Of a stretch of 23,675 nucleotides of DNA, positions 1 to 7,685 are shown piece after piece. The stretch comes from Chara braunii (Eukaryota > Streptophyta > Charophyceae > Charales > Characeae). Where the stretch lies: NCBI GenBank assembly GCA_003427395.1, contig BFEA01000093.1:523382-547056 (forward strand). Direction: 5' to 3'. The notes beneath the pieces were generated by a model that was not told the DNA's origin, searched no databases, and was given only the letters and a program-made list of their open reading frames with translations. The first letter of the stretch is position 1. Every line of letters starts with the position of its first letter. Both the position numbers and the translations under genes were made by a program.

Positions 1-62
<62 letters not shown>

Positions 63-65
63 CAC
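1..65. repeat. (CA)n microsatellite
   Basis: The window opens inside a nearly pure CA dinucleotide run with one G interruption near its end, followed by a short A-rich tail. It is cut by the window edge, so its true length is unknown. Confidence 0.95.
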
Positions 66-660
66 AAAAACACACATCAAAATGCACTTACTTCTGGAGA
101 GGGCTACGCTTGGGAGAGTGATAAGAGCATCTCCCTTAAGTGGTCCCTCCCGTGAAGGCTCCGTCTATTTGTAGGGATCTGCACCTACTGGAAGCCGGGT
201 CCAGCATCCATCTTGTATTACAGAAAAGCGTTGAAATTGAAATTGCTGGAAACGGCGTCCACCGTCCCACTTATTGCACCGTTACAGGCCTTCGCACTGC
301 TGAAGGGCCCAGTTGTTCCTGCTATGATCATTGCTGTATTCCTCCTTACTCCACTTCCAGTACCGCTGTTAACTTTGAAACCCTTCCTTCCCCAGAGGTC
401 GCGGTGAGGTTCTGTTGTTCGGAAGGTCCAGCCCCCACTGTTATGGAGTTCCTATGTCCTCCTGTCCTTTCCTTTTCCAGCGAAGGGTAGTTGAGGGGGA
501 ACATGGTTGTCGGGTCTCAGTTCCTGTTTTGAGCAGGCCTCCTTGTTGTGGGGGGGCTGCACCTGCTGGAAACTGGGTGCAGCGTCCCAAAAACATATGC
601 GTGGTCCGAAGATTTGAATTTGGAAAGTCTGGGAGTAAACTCTAAATCTGATTAATGGAA
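66..660. other. Non-coding stretch with dispersed-repeat fragments
   Basis: No convincing gene is present; the short open frames here have no recognisable motif. The part at 105-207 resembles 12447-12545: both have an AAGAGCAT motif, then TCTATT, then a CACCT-CTG-GAA segment. A related CACCTGCTGGAAAC motif recurs at 551-564, where GCTGCACC and GGTGCAGC form a small hairpin. These look like fragments of one dispersed repeat family, which I cannot name. Confidence 0.4.
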
Positions 661-818
661 TGATAGTATTATTATGATACTAATGAATGGAGTCTTTTTA
701 ACTGGAGAGGGTTAAAACTTAAAAGAAATGGATTTAAAAAAGAATCAATTGGCGAGGCTTAAAAGTTAAAAGTTAAGACCTTTATTTATTGTTTTTTGAA
801 AAACATAATTGCTACCTA

Positions 819-1106
819 GTACCTACCTAGGCTACCAGAGTGGCCCGGGGTCACTTGCCCGGCCAAGCCAAAAAAATAAAAATAAAATAAATATTATTTT
901 TTATTCTAAATTTGGTGAAGAATTTCGATGTAACCCTGAGGCAAAAGTTGTTTAGTTTATTTTTCTGCATAACATACTTTTTTTCAGTTTTTATTTTTTA
1001 TTATTTTTATTATTATTATTATTTTTTTTGCTGGGACCTTCCCTGGTCCTTGCACGGGCTGGCCACCCAGGACCCGGGCGGCCCGGCTGGTAGCCTAGGT
1101 ACCTAC
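819..1106. mobile_element. Small TIR (MITE-like) element, copy 1
   Basis: The ends are inverted repeats: 819-838 and the reverse complement of 1087-1106 match at 18 of 20 positions, sharing CCTAGGCTACCAG, followed by GC-rich subterminal sequence. The interior is A/T-rich. It holds, at about 905-985, a segment found inverted at 10050-10285 and in short form at 12031-12060 (core CCCTGAGGCAAAAGTTGTT). The 288-bp size and lack of coding capacity fit a non-autonomous DNA transposon. I saw no clear target-site duplication and do not assign a superfamily. Confidence 0.55.
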
Positions 1107-1309
1107 ATTAATTTTTTCAATTTTTGAGTCCCAATTATACCAAGGAAATGACAACAAAGCTTAACACTTGGAACTCGTTAGGAGGGAGCTCTTACCACCT
1201 CCTCAAGTGATCTCTTCCACTGAAAATTTAGGGCTCTGTTAACCATCATCTCTCCTGCATGAGAAGTTCCCCTGGTGCCCAACGCAAATTACATCATCAG
1301 TTCAATTTC

Positions 1310-1336
1310 CGGAAAAAAAAAAAAAAAAAAAAAAAA
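1310..1336. repeat. Poly-A run
   Basis: A nearly uninterrupted A tract ending AGAGAAG. It separates the 819-1106 element from the foldback element at 1477 and could be a retroposon tail or a slippage-prone simple repeat. Confidence 0.7.
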
Positions 1337-1476
1337 GAGAAGTTGCCCTGATGCATTCTGACTGGTGTGGACCGAATCCAGGCTCAGTGTAACCATGTCC
1401 GATAGACAGACGACAAGCTGTGGTATGAAAACACCATCCTTTTTTTTTGTAGAACATAGCTGTAAGCCTATAACCA

Positions 1477-1645
1477 CGGGGGCCGAGTCCCACTAGCAGC
1501 GTTGAGCTACCTCAACGCCTGAATCTGGACGTGTTTGTGGAGACGTGCAGTTCAGGAAACTCAACGCCATTTCTGCACATCTCCGCAAAAGCGTCCAGAT
1601 TCAGGCGTTGAGGTAGCTCAATGCTGCTAGTGGGACTTGGCCCCG
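1477..1645. mobile_element. Foldback MITE-like element with about 55-bp arms
   Basis: The left arm begins GGGGGCCGAGTCCCACTAGC and runs through GTTGAG, CTACCTCAACGCC and TGAATCTGGACG. The right arm (about 1592-1645) is its near-perfect reverse complement and ends GTGGGACTTGGCCCC. The arms span most of the 169 bp, leaving a central segment of roughly 60 bp, so the single strand should fold into a long hairpin. There is no coding capacity. The termini belong to the family also seen at 1738, 4059 and, more distantly, 8113. Confidence 0.75.
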
Positions 1646-1737
1646 GGGATGTAGAGTTACACCACACGGAAGTTTTCTTTCTTCCACACAAACGTTTACA
1701 GTCATATGACATGGGGAAAAAAAAGGGAAAAAAAGAC

Positions 1738-1908
1738 CGGGGGCCAAGTCCCACTAGCAGAGTTGAGTTTCGTCAACACCCGAATCTGGATGTGTTTGTG
1801 GAGATGTGCGGTTGAGAAAACTCAATGTGTTTTTTTCTGCAGATCTCCACAATCACGTCCAGATTCAGGCTTCGAGGAACCTCAACGCTGCGACTGGGAC
1901 TTGGCCCC
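1738..1908. mobile_element. Second copy of the foldback MITE-like family
   Basis: This has the same termini (GGGGGCCAAGTCCCACTAGC at the left, GGGACTTGGCCCC at the right) and the same inner segments as the element at 1477 (AATCTGGA and GTGTTTGTGGAGATGTGCGG), in the same orientation. It is more diverged between its arms. Its last 29 bp are part of the sequence artificially duplicated around the mate-pair adapter. Confidence 0.7.
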
Positions 1909-2038
1909 AGATGCCAGATGCGAAAGAAAAAGAAAAAGAAGAAAGGAGGACCAGATGCATGCAGAGTCCAGGTCCCCCTCGTTCAGATTCTTAATTTCTG
2001 ACCATCGATTTTCAAGATCAATGGCCAACAGGTAATCC
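1880..2038 (+). repeat. 159-bp exact duplicate, left copy (assembly artefact)
   Basis: Identical base for base to 2077-2235. The two copies are separated only by the 38-bp adapter at 2039-2076. Perfect identity beside a library adapter indicates that one locus was assembled twice from a mate-pair circle rather than a biological duplication. Confidence 0.9.
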
Positions 2039-2076
2039 CTGTCTCTTATACACATCTAGATGTGTATAAGAGACAG
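2039..2076. other. Nextera mate-pair junction adapter (technical contamination)
   Basis: CTGTCTCTTATACACATCT at 2039-2057 is followed directly by its reverse complement AGATGTGTATAAGAGACAG at 2058-2076. These are the two 19-bp Tn5 mosaic ends that make the circularisation junction of Nextera mate-pair libraries. It is not genomic sequence. The expected true locus is shorter by 197 bp, adapter plus one 159-bp copy. Confidence 0.97.
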
Positions 2077-2235
2077 CCTCAACGCTGCGACTGGGACTTG
2101 GCCCCAGATGCCAGATGCGAAAGAAAAAGAAAAAGAAGAAAGGAGGACCAGATGCATGCAGAGTCCAGGTCCCCCTCGTTCAGATTCTTAATTTCTGACC
2201 ATCGATTTTCAAGATCAATGGCCAACAGGTAATCC
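2077..2235 (+). repeat. 159-bp exact duplicate, right copy (assembly artefact)
   Basis: Exact repeat of 1880-2038, carrying the end of the MITE at 1738-1908, a purine-rich AAAGAAAAAG stretch and unique flank. See the adapter entry: only one of the two copies should exist in the genome. Confidence 0.9.
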
Positions 2236-2352
2236 TCCCTTGATAAGGAGTCGTCAACCCCTAGCGGCATGTTTTTTTTTTTTTTTTGGGGTTATAATAT
2301 CACTCTTATTATCCGCAGGAATGTGTGGCGTAGCCATGTGTTGTAGATAATC
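2236..2352. other. Unannotated A/T-rich spacer with poly-T run
   Basis: Holds a T tract at about 2272-2287 and otherwise no feature I can support. Confidence 0.5.
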
Positions 2353-2387
2353 TATTGTTGTCCTCTTCCCGGCAGTTCTCTATGACT

Positions 2388-2417
2388 GATATATACATAT
2401 ATACATATGTATATATA
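2388..2417. repeat. AT/ACAT microsatellite, self-complementary
   Basis: A TATATACATATGTATATA-type palindromic tract immediately before the hammerhead core. It may be a microsatellite expansion that disrupted stem I, or it may fold as its own hairpin within an extended stem I. Confidence 0.6.
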
Positions 2418-2454
2418 CTGATGAGTCGGTGAAACACCGACGAAACAGTTTGTC
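2418..2454 (+). ncRNA. Hammerhead ribozyme core (type I, minimal stem III)
   Basis: The three conserved parts are in the right order. CTGATGA lies at 2418-2424. Stem II is a perfect 7-bp pairing of GTCGGTG (2425-2431) with CACCGAC (2435-2441) around an AAA loop. GAAA lies at 2442-2445. Stem III is A-C-A (2445-2447) paired with T-G-T (2451-2453) around GTT. Cleavage would follow C2454 in GTC. A 3-bp stem III is typical of the type I hammerheads of Penelope-like elements. Stem I is abnormal: the bases next to the core (ATATATA and ACAG) do not pair, and the best complementary arm (2370-2376, CGGCAGT, against ACAGCC at 2455-2460) is about 40 nt upstream, separated by a self-complementary AT tract. 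Activity is therefore doubtful in this copy, but the core is intact. Confidence 0.75.
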
Positions 2455-2500
2455 ACAGCCCGTCGTTTGTTGTCCTCTTCTCCCTCTCTGCCTAGGGGGT

Positions 2501-2730
2501 GTGTGTGTGCATATACGTATTAGGAATGGTGGACCCAGTGTCTAGCAGGTGATGGCACCCACCAAAGAAAAGAAATAAAGGGAAAAAAACAAAAAAAACA
2601 TGGTCAGAGATGAAGTATCAAGTGGGCCCTTTCCTCAGGACGTGTCCATGTTCCCCCTTGACTGGAAACAACGTCAAGGGTCTCACGAACAACTCAATCC
2701 TTCTCCGCGTAAGGTCCTATGGTTGTTATT
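2501..2730. other. Unassigned spacer after the ribozyme repeat
   Basis: Contains a short GT run (2500-2509), an A-rich stretch with AATAAA at about 2574, and no supportable gene. It could be the 3-prime part of whatever element carried the ribozyme. Confidence 0.35.
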
Positions 2731-2868
2731 TCTGTACCTAGACTGAAAGTTGCTGTAATGACCGTGCGTTTATTTCTGCATCTAGACTGAAAGTCACGGT
2801 TGCTATAATGACTGTACGTTTATGTTCTGTATCTAGACTGAAAGTTGCTATAATGACCATACGTTTAT
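2731..2868 (+). repeat. Three-unit minisatellite (about 43-50 bp units)
   Basis: Each unit has TCTGTAYCTAGACTGAAAGT, then TTGCTRTAATGACC or a variant, then a CGTTTAT end. The middle unit has a short CACGG insertion. Units begin near 2731, 2775 and 2826. There is no coding interpretation. Confidence 0.75.
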
Positions 2869-3061
2869 TGGATGGAAGACGGTAGCAAAGGTTTGTGTGG
2901 CAGTCGAATGTCACAGATCGGACGATGTGTGATACCACGGTCAGCCATTTTTCACTGATTAAACCGCAACGTTGGGGCAGAATCTGCCTTTGTTGGTGCG
3001 GTGTTTGGGTGTGGCTGCTGGTTCTTCAGTCCAGTGTAGATCGAAATGGTGTGTATGAAGC

Positions 3062-3092
3062 CCACATAATGACGTGAGCGGTCATTATGTGG
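3062..3092. other. Perfect 12-bp inverted repeat
   Basis: CCACATAATGAC (3062-3073) and GTCATTATGTGG (3081-3092) are perfect reverse complements around a 7-base loop. It may be a small stem-loop or part of a degraded palindromic element. Confidence 0.7.
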
Positions 3093-3940
3093 CGTTCTCG
3101 CTGGTGTCAAGGTGTCTGCAGGTGTTGCCCTTATTTCCGGCAAACCTTTCCCATAGATATATCGGCCGCGAGCAGAAAAAAAACTTTTTTTTTTTTTTTG
3201 AGAAGTTGTGGCTTTTTTTTAGCAGAAAAAAAACCTTAAAAAAGGCTCAAAATGGAAAACGGGCCGCCGATGAAATTTATCAAGCGTCGCCCGATCCCGC
3301 TTGGCTTCCTTTTAACCCGGCGCAGAATTGATTTTTAAGCGGGGAAAGGTACTGGTGGCTTAAGTCTGCGAGGGGGGTGGGGGGAAACACGATAACCGAG
3401 AGCTCAGTACCTGGCTCAATAACAGTGGTGCCAAACGAAAGAAACAAAAAAAGTACACTTGACACTTGTGATGCTTGTTCAAAGAGAGCTCCTTTTGCCA
3501 GAATCAGGGGCGAGGTTCCACTTGTGCAGATTAGCAGATACTGGCCATAGATAATAAAGATCAACAGCCTATATCTCTTGATCCATGCTAGTGGGCCCTC
3601 ACCCCCCCTGGCCACACCTATGGGCGTATGCCCGATCTTTTTCACAGGCACAATAGGACTCCACATACGCTAGGGTAGGACAGGGGGGGAGTAGGGGTGC
3701 GCCAGGGCAATTCATGAGAGGAAGGGTGGGTGGGGTCTTCTGAGGGGTCCATCGAGATAACCGAATGCCCGATTACAGAGGGTGACTGGCATATGTCTAC
3801 TATTATTCAACCTCTACAACAACCTCTGGACTACTCCGGCCGTCCTGTCCAGATTTGACAGGTAATTGAATTGGTTGGGCTTAAAGAATTAGCCTTTGAG
3901 GATTTCTTCTGACCAAGTTCAATGTGAGCCTCAATCTCTT
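3093..3940. other. Gene-free stretch with A and T runs
   Basis: Holds several homopolymer tracts at 3175-3245 (the motif GCAGAAAAAAAAC occurs twice) and otherwise mixed-composition sequence. Open frames here are short and have no motif. I see no gene, RNA or clear element. Confidence 0.4.
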
Positions 3941-4002
3941 TTTTTTTTTTTTTTTTTTTTTTGGGACAGCCTCAATTTTTTTTTTTTTNTTTTTTTTTTT
4001 AA
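3898..4002 (+). repeat. Dispersed repeat with poly-T tracts, copy 1 (contains an N)
   Basis: GAGGATTTCTTCTGACCAAG followed by TTCAATGTGAGCCTCAATCT (3898-3937) recurs at 4834-4879. Both copies run into T-rich tracts and then TTTGGGACAGCCTCAA. In this copy the second T run holds an unresolved base at 3989, suggesting the assembly is unreliable across these homopolymers. Confidence 0.65.
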
Positions 4003-4058
4003 CATGATCATTTCATTATAAATTGGAACAACCGAGGCCAGGGACCTCACAATTCAAC

Positions 4059-4570
4059 CCGGGACCAAGTCCCACTTGCAGCGGTTTAGTTCCCATAGCC
4101 AGTACTGCACGAAACTGTGTGACTTCGTGTGGCAACGTGCGGCTGTTTGGCAATGTGCGGCTGGTTGACAAACGACGGGTTAAATTGCGAAAAATAACAG
4201 GATTTGAACGTGCTGAATGACAGTAATGATGAAAGGCCGGTCAGTCTGGTAACCAAGGGTATGGCAGTGGCATTGTCAGGAAAAACTTTTAGTTTCTGTG
4301 GAAATACAAGACGATGGACGGTCCCCACGTCTAGCCCGACTGGGGTCAGGCTACGGACGACCGTTCCCTGCGAGTGAAAGAGCTCATTCCGACTATAACA
4401 GCCAATGGGAAACCGCTACATAGCAACATTCAATCCATTCCGTTCGAAGAAAAACATAACCGACCATGCGCCCTACGATCAATGTGAATCAGCGGTCAGG
4501 AAACGTGTAGCACAAAACACAGGGTCCCGAACTGAGGACTCCACCACTGCAAGTGGGACTTGGTCCCCGG
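4059..4570. mobile_element. 512-bp TIR element of the GGGACCAAGTCCCAC family
   Basis: The left end CCGGGACCAAGTCCCACTTG (then CAGYGGT) matches the reverse complement of the right end, which finishes CAAGTGGGACTTGGTCCCCGG. This gives about 24 bp of strong TIR. The termini are of the same type as the foldbacks at 1477 and 1738, but the interior differs and is three times longer. An 18-bp tandem duplication (GGCAAYGTGCGGCTG) lies at about 4131-4166. No open frame resembles a transposase, so it is probably non-autonomous. Confidence 0.65.
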
Positions 4571-4879
4571 AGTACTGACAGCATCAGCCAGCTTAGCTTA
4601 CAGGCTTACACCTGCGGGAAAACACTACTATGATACTATCTACTTCCCGAATTTCCACTACGGTCTCTTACCTTCTTGTTTCCCTCATTCACGAACCAGT
4701 GCCTCAATGGGCATTTCATCAACTTTCATACTCATGTTCACATATACTGTTTGTAGCCTCAATCTCGGTGGTTCTCTTTGGGAAAAAAATTTAAAAAAAT
4801 AAAAAAATAAAAACGCGGCACACAGAGCATCTTGAGGATTTCTTCTGACCAAGTTCAATGTGAGGTCAGCCTCAATCTT

Positions 4880-4912
<33 letters not shown>

Positions 4913-4951
4913 TGGGACAGCCTCAATCTCGGTGGTTCTCTTTGGGGGAAA

Positions 4952-4983
<32 letters not shown>

Positions 4984-5018
4984 AAGGAAAGAAAAGAAGA
5001 AGAAGAAGAAGACGATCA
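4571..5018. repeat. Mosaic of short dispersed repeats and A/T tracts
   Basis: AGCCTCAATCTCGGTGGTTC followed by TCTTTGGG occurs at 4755-4782 and again at 4920-4946, each followed by an A run. The segment at 4834-4879 repeats 3898-3937. The region ends in a long A-rich and GAA-rich tract (4949-5012). It reads as overlapping copies of one A/T-tailed repeat rather than a gene. Confidence 0.5.
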
Positions 5019-5162
5019 GCTCATTGGTGAAGCCCTGAACTGTTGAAAAAACACAGACCATAGTTCAAACTCCACAAGGCCAGGTCAGTTGGATGATGAT
5101 GTCTCAAGGCCGTCGTCCTTTGCAGAAAAAAAAGAAAGAAAAAAAGAAAAGGCTCATTGGTG
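5019..5162 (+). mobile_element. A-tailed retroposon-like insertion with 11-bp direct repeats
   Basis: GCTCATTGGTG occurs at 5019-5029 and again at 5152-5162. The second copy directly follows an A-rich tail (5124-5150). A body, then an A-rich tail, then a repeat of the upstream sequence is the signature of target-primed retroposition. The left part also shows weak RNA polymerase III promoter boxes: CAGCTCATTGGTGAAGC at 5018 (A-box-like) and AGTTCAAACTCC at 5062-5073 (B-box-like), about 45 bp apart as in tRNAs. It could be a tRNA-derived SINE, but the A-box overlaps the proposed direct repeat, so both readings cannot be fully right. Confidence 0.4.
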
Positions 5163-5754
5163 CATCAGATGTCAGAACCAGTCCTGCAAGTATGGACAGG
5201 GTCTGCCGAAGGTCATCATTACAACTGACAAATGGCCTCGCCGCACCACTCGCCCACCAAAAGATCATCGGGAAAAAGAGGAAAAAAAAAATCATTGGAA
5301 AATGCAATATGTATTATGTAATATGTATTACTTGAGTTTTGGGGTGAATCAGCCGATTTCAAATTGAACTTGGTCCAGAGTGTTGGCGTCAGAGAACTCT
5401 CCAAACACCGTTTACTTGTGTTTTGGTGGCTCCCTCGCAAGAGAGCACTCAAGAAGAAGCAGGCGCTCTCTCGAAACCTTGAAAGAAAAGGACAAACAGA
5501 AATCTGAAAGGTGTCAGAACAATCACCTGACACCTCTCCGAAATTACAAGTCCTTTCCACAAACAAAAAAGAAAAGAAAAAAGTTTGTCCTTCGAGGGGC
5601 CGAGGGAGGAATCTTGAAAAGTATAAAAAGACTGGAATTGACACATAAAACGCCTCTCAACCCCACAGGCACTCTTATAGCTGTGGTGGCACTGACGGTT
5701 TGTCAAAGATGTTTTTGCTTGGTGCAAACAAGACAGAAAAGGGAAACACACACA

Positions 5755-5789
<35 letters not shown>

Positions 5790-5970
5790 AGTGGTAGAAG
5801 GTGAGCTCAAGTTTTGTTTTTGACAAAGATTGTAGGGGATGTATCCCGGACAAATGATGTTGGTCTGGTTTGTGCTGAATGGACAGTGGTTTGCAGATTC
5901 ATTTTCAATGTGTCCTCCTTCCGAGTTCCCGGATCCCTTTTTGGGGGATCTGGCATGGGCTTCAGAACGT
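5163..5970. other. Gene-free stretch with hairpin and (AC)n-poly-A tract
   Basis: AGGTGTCAG (5509-5517) and CTGACACCT (5527-5535) form a perfect 9-bp hairpin. A CA run followed by a poly-A run lies at 5745-5790. Open frames on both strands here overlap each other and depend on A/T runs. None is recognisable. Confidence 0.45.
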
Positions 5971-6005
5971 TGGGCGTCGTTAGACACTGCTCGGGGACGT
6001 AAAAT

Positions 6006-6102
6006 CCACAAGGACGGGCTCGATACACCTGTCCTTGGGGATGAAATTGAAAAAAGAAATGTGAAAACGCCACGAGGAAAATTCCTTGTGGCATCCTTGT
6101 GG
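6006..6102. repeat. Left subterminal repeats of the Harbinger-like element
   Basis: CCACAAGGA at 6006-6014 and its reverse complement TCCTTGTGG at 6083-6091 and 6094-6102. The same 9-mer lies near the other end at 7558 and 7628. Known DNA transposons carry such subterminal motifs as transposase-binding sites; that role is inferred here. Confidence 0.5.
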
Positions 6103-6260
6103 CCCCAGCCGAAATTTCCTTATCTCCAAGGGACCTCGTGAGGTCCCGTGGAGCTCAAGGAACACGGAAAGGCGAAGACATGCGTCGATGGAGAGTTCTG
6201 GTTCTTGGATGGTCCAGATGTGGTCCAGCGGCGTTAACACGGACATCCCCGCCCTCCAAT

Positions 6261-6441
6261 GTCTGCATAGTCCCCCAGCGTCCCCCAACGGTTACTGTTG
6301 GCGGTGGGCCTCCATTGGGTGGCGTCGTTGTTTTTCGACTGGCATCATGCGGTCTCACGCGCTCGAGGAACGTATGCGTAGTCCCCCAACGCCCCCAAAC
6401 GGCTGCTGTTGGCGGTGGGCCTCCGTCAGGCGGTGTCGTCC
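6261..6441 (+). repeat. Two-unit 111-bp tandem repeat
   Basis: The unit starts GTCTGCATAGTCCCCCAGCG at 6261 and GTATGCGTAGTCCCCCAACG at 6372, a period of 111 bp. The shared block of about 70 bp includes GTTGGCGGTGGGCCTCC. The period is a multiple of three, so a plus-strand frame (6099-6731) shows two related 37-residue units. I regard that frame as incidental. Confidence 0.6.
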
Positions 6442-6724
6442 TTTTCGTTGATCAATGGTCGGAACAAAAAAAAAAAATTCCCGGCGGCGCCTTCAGTCCA
6501 TCCACAGAAGAGGTTTCTTCACAAGCGTCGTATTCCCATCCATGTCGTCACATGCTGCACGTCCGAGAGGACTCTTGCTTTCTCCGCTGTCGTGTGCTCA
6601 TTGCTTCCCTCTCCACAGTGCAGTTCATGGCCGACCTGTACCACAGGCTCCCTCTGCTGGTCCTCATCGCTGTGCTGCTTCTGGTGGTCCCTCTGCTGCT
6701 CCTGACGCTGTGCTGCTTCCCGTT

Positions 6725-7207
6725 GAAGTAGTCATCCGTGGCATCGTCACATTGTCAAAGGTCTTCCCATGTCCCCCCCGTCCTGCGTTTGATCCACCAC
6801 CTCGGTGTCACTCGCGGAATGACTCCGCAACCCATCTTGTAGCACAGCTCAATGACAGCCTCCAAAGTTGCCACGTAGTCGGGGCCGTCATCCGCAGCTT
6901 GCATCAGCGTCCTTCTTCTACGTGCACGCAACTGCTCCTTCATTCATCCCAACGCCCTCTCCTGCCGACAACGAAGAATAACGGTTGACACAGCCGCCGC
7001 CACGGCTGCCCGCTCAAGCGGTGTCAACAGCGCACGTCCGCCCTCTCCGCCACCCTCCATCGCCACCACCTCCACAGGGATGACGTCCCTCCGCTGTCGT
7101 CTCAATCCCGCACCCCAGAGACGTAACCTGCTCAACCCCTGAGGAGAGGTCCGAGACGTTGCCGCCTTTTCGTGGATGTCGTCCCCCTGGCGGAACAGCG
7201 TGTGATG
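6725..7207 (-). pseudogene. PIF/Harbinger transposase fragment, N-terminal part, broken by TGA codons
   Basis: Reading the minus strand from about 7207, one frame stays open except for TGA at 6944-6946 and TGA at 6755-6757. It encodes an arginine-rich stretch (QLRARRRRT at about 6915-6935), then WWIKRRTGGTWEDL (6758-6799), then, after the second TGA, QCDDATDDYF (6725-6754). The run TGGTWEDL, one residue, CDDATDDYF is one I associate, from memory, with the region upstream of the DDE nuclease domain in plant-type PIF/Harbinger transposases. Continuity across both TGAs indicates point-mutation decay (for example CGA to TGA) rather than separate genes. Past residue F the frame no longer looks like the family, so the catalytic domain is missing or rearranged. 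The gene lies inside the TIRs at 5972 and 7684. There is no credible ATG. Confidence 0.6.
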
Positions 7208-7685
7208 TCACGGACGATGTGGAGGAGAAGGTCGACGGTGATGAACACACACGGTGCACGCGCGTACACTGATCGGGAGGTGGGCGGAAGGGACGTCGCC
7301 GCTAAGGCCGATTCAGCTCTGCACTGTCTGCGCACTGCAAGCCGAACGTCGTCCTCGTCACCACCGTGACAGCTGTACTTCAAATTTTGAATTTCAAATG
7401 TAGGGGTCCCCGTTTTTTATTTTATTTTTTGTGGCCTGCCTCATGCCCTTTCCGTCGGATGTCGCTGGACCACGCCGTCTCCACACGGACACGAGACGCT
7501 GGACCACGGACACCCCCGCCCGCTGCATATCTTCATATGAAAATGGTCGCGGGCAGGCCACAAGGAAACGCCCTTGGGGGACGTCCCCAAGGATGTGTGC
7601 AACGACGCAGCCAAATTCCCTTACGAGCCACAAGGAAAATTCCTTGAGGCTCAAGGAACTCGTAAGCGATGTCTAACGACGCCCA

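Larger units (their letters stand above)
2353..2500 (+). repeat. Ribozyme-associated repeat: two partial tandem units
   Basis: The segment TTGTTGTCCTCTTC followed by CCGGCAGTTCT (2355-2380) is one partial unit. After an AT-rich stretch and the hammerhead core, a second unit starts GTCACAGCCC and repeats TTTGTTGTCCTCTTC, then TCCCTCTCTGCC (2452-2493). A more complete version of the same unit lies at 9938-10006 and joins the two parts: the TCCCTCTCTGCCTA part, then ACCGGGCAGTTCT. The order unit, ribozyme, unit is the arrangement known for hammerhead-bearing retroelements (some Penelope-like elements and retrozymes), where the ribozyme sits between tandem copies. Confidence 0.6.
5972..7684 (-). 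mobile_element. Defective PIF/Harbinger-like DNA transposon
   Basis: Left end GGGCGTCGTTAGACA (5972-5986) is the exact reverse complement of 7670-7684. The 9-mer CCACAAGGA, or its reverse complement, occurs in the subterminal regions at 6006, 6083, 6094, 7558 and 7628, as expected of transposase-binding subterminal repeats. The interior holds a minus-strand fragment like PIF/Harbinger transposases. At 1.7 kb the element is too short for a complete one (transposase plus Myb-like ORF). The expected 3-bp target duplication is not seen (GTT on the left, ATT on the right), perhaps through decay. Confidence 0.6.

Noticed and set aside
1880-2235. Real tandem duplication of 159 bp
   Set aside because: The copies are perfectly identical and separated by a library adapter, so an assembly artefact explains them.
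2501-2600. CRISPR-like or phage-type repeat structure anywhere in the window
   Set aside because: The tandem repeats have no regular spacers and the sequence is clearly eukaryotic repeat DNA.
4832-5061. Lysine-rich or phenylalanine-rich open frames on both strands
   Set aside because: They are translations of A/T homopolymer tracts.
6099-6731. 210-residue plus-strand open frame in GC-rich sequence
   Set aside because: It lies inside the Harbinger-like element, antisense to the transposase fragment, and its apparent internal repeat is just the 111-bp DNA repeat. It has no recognisable domain.
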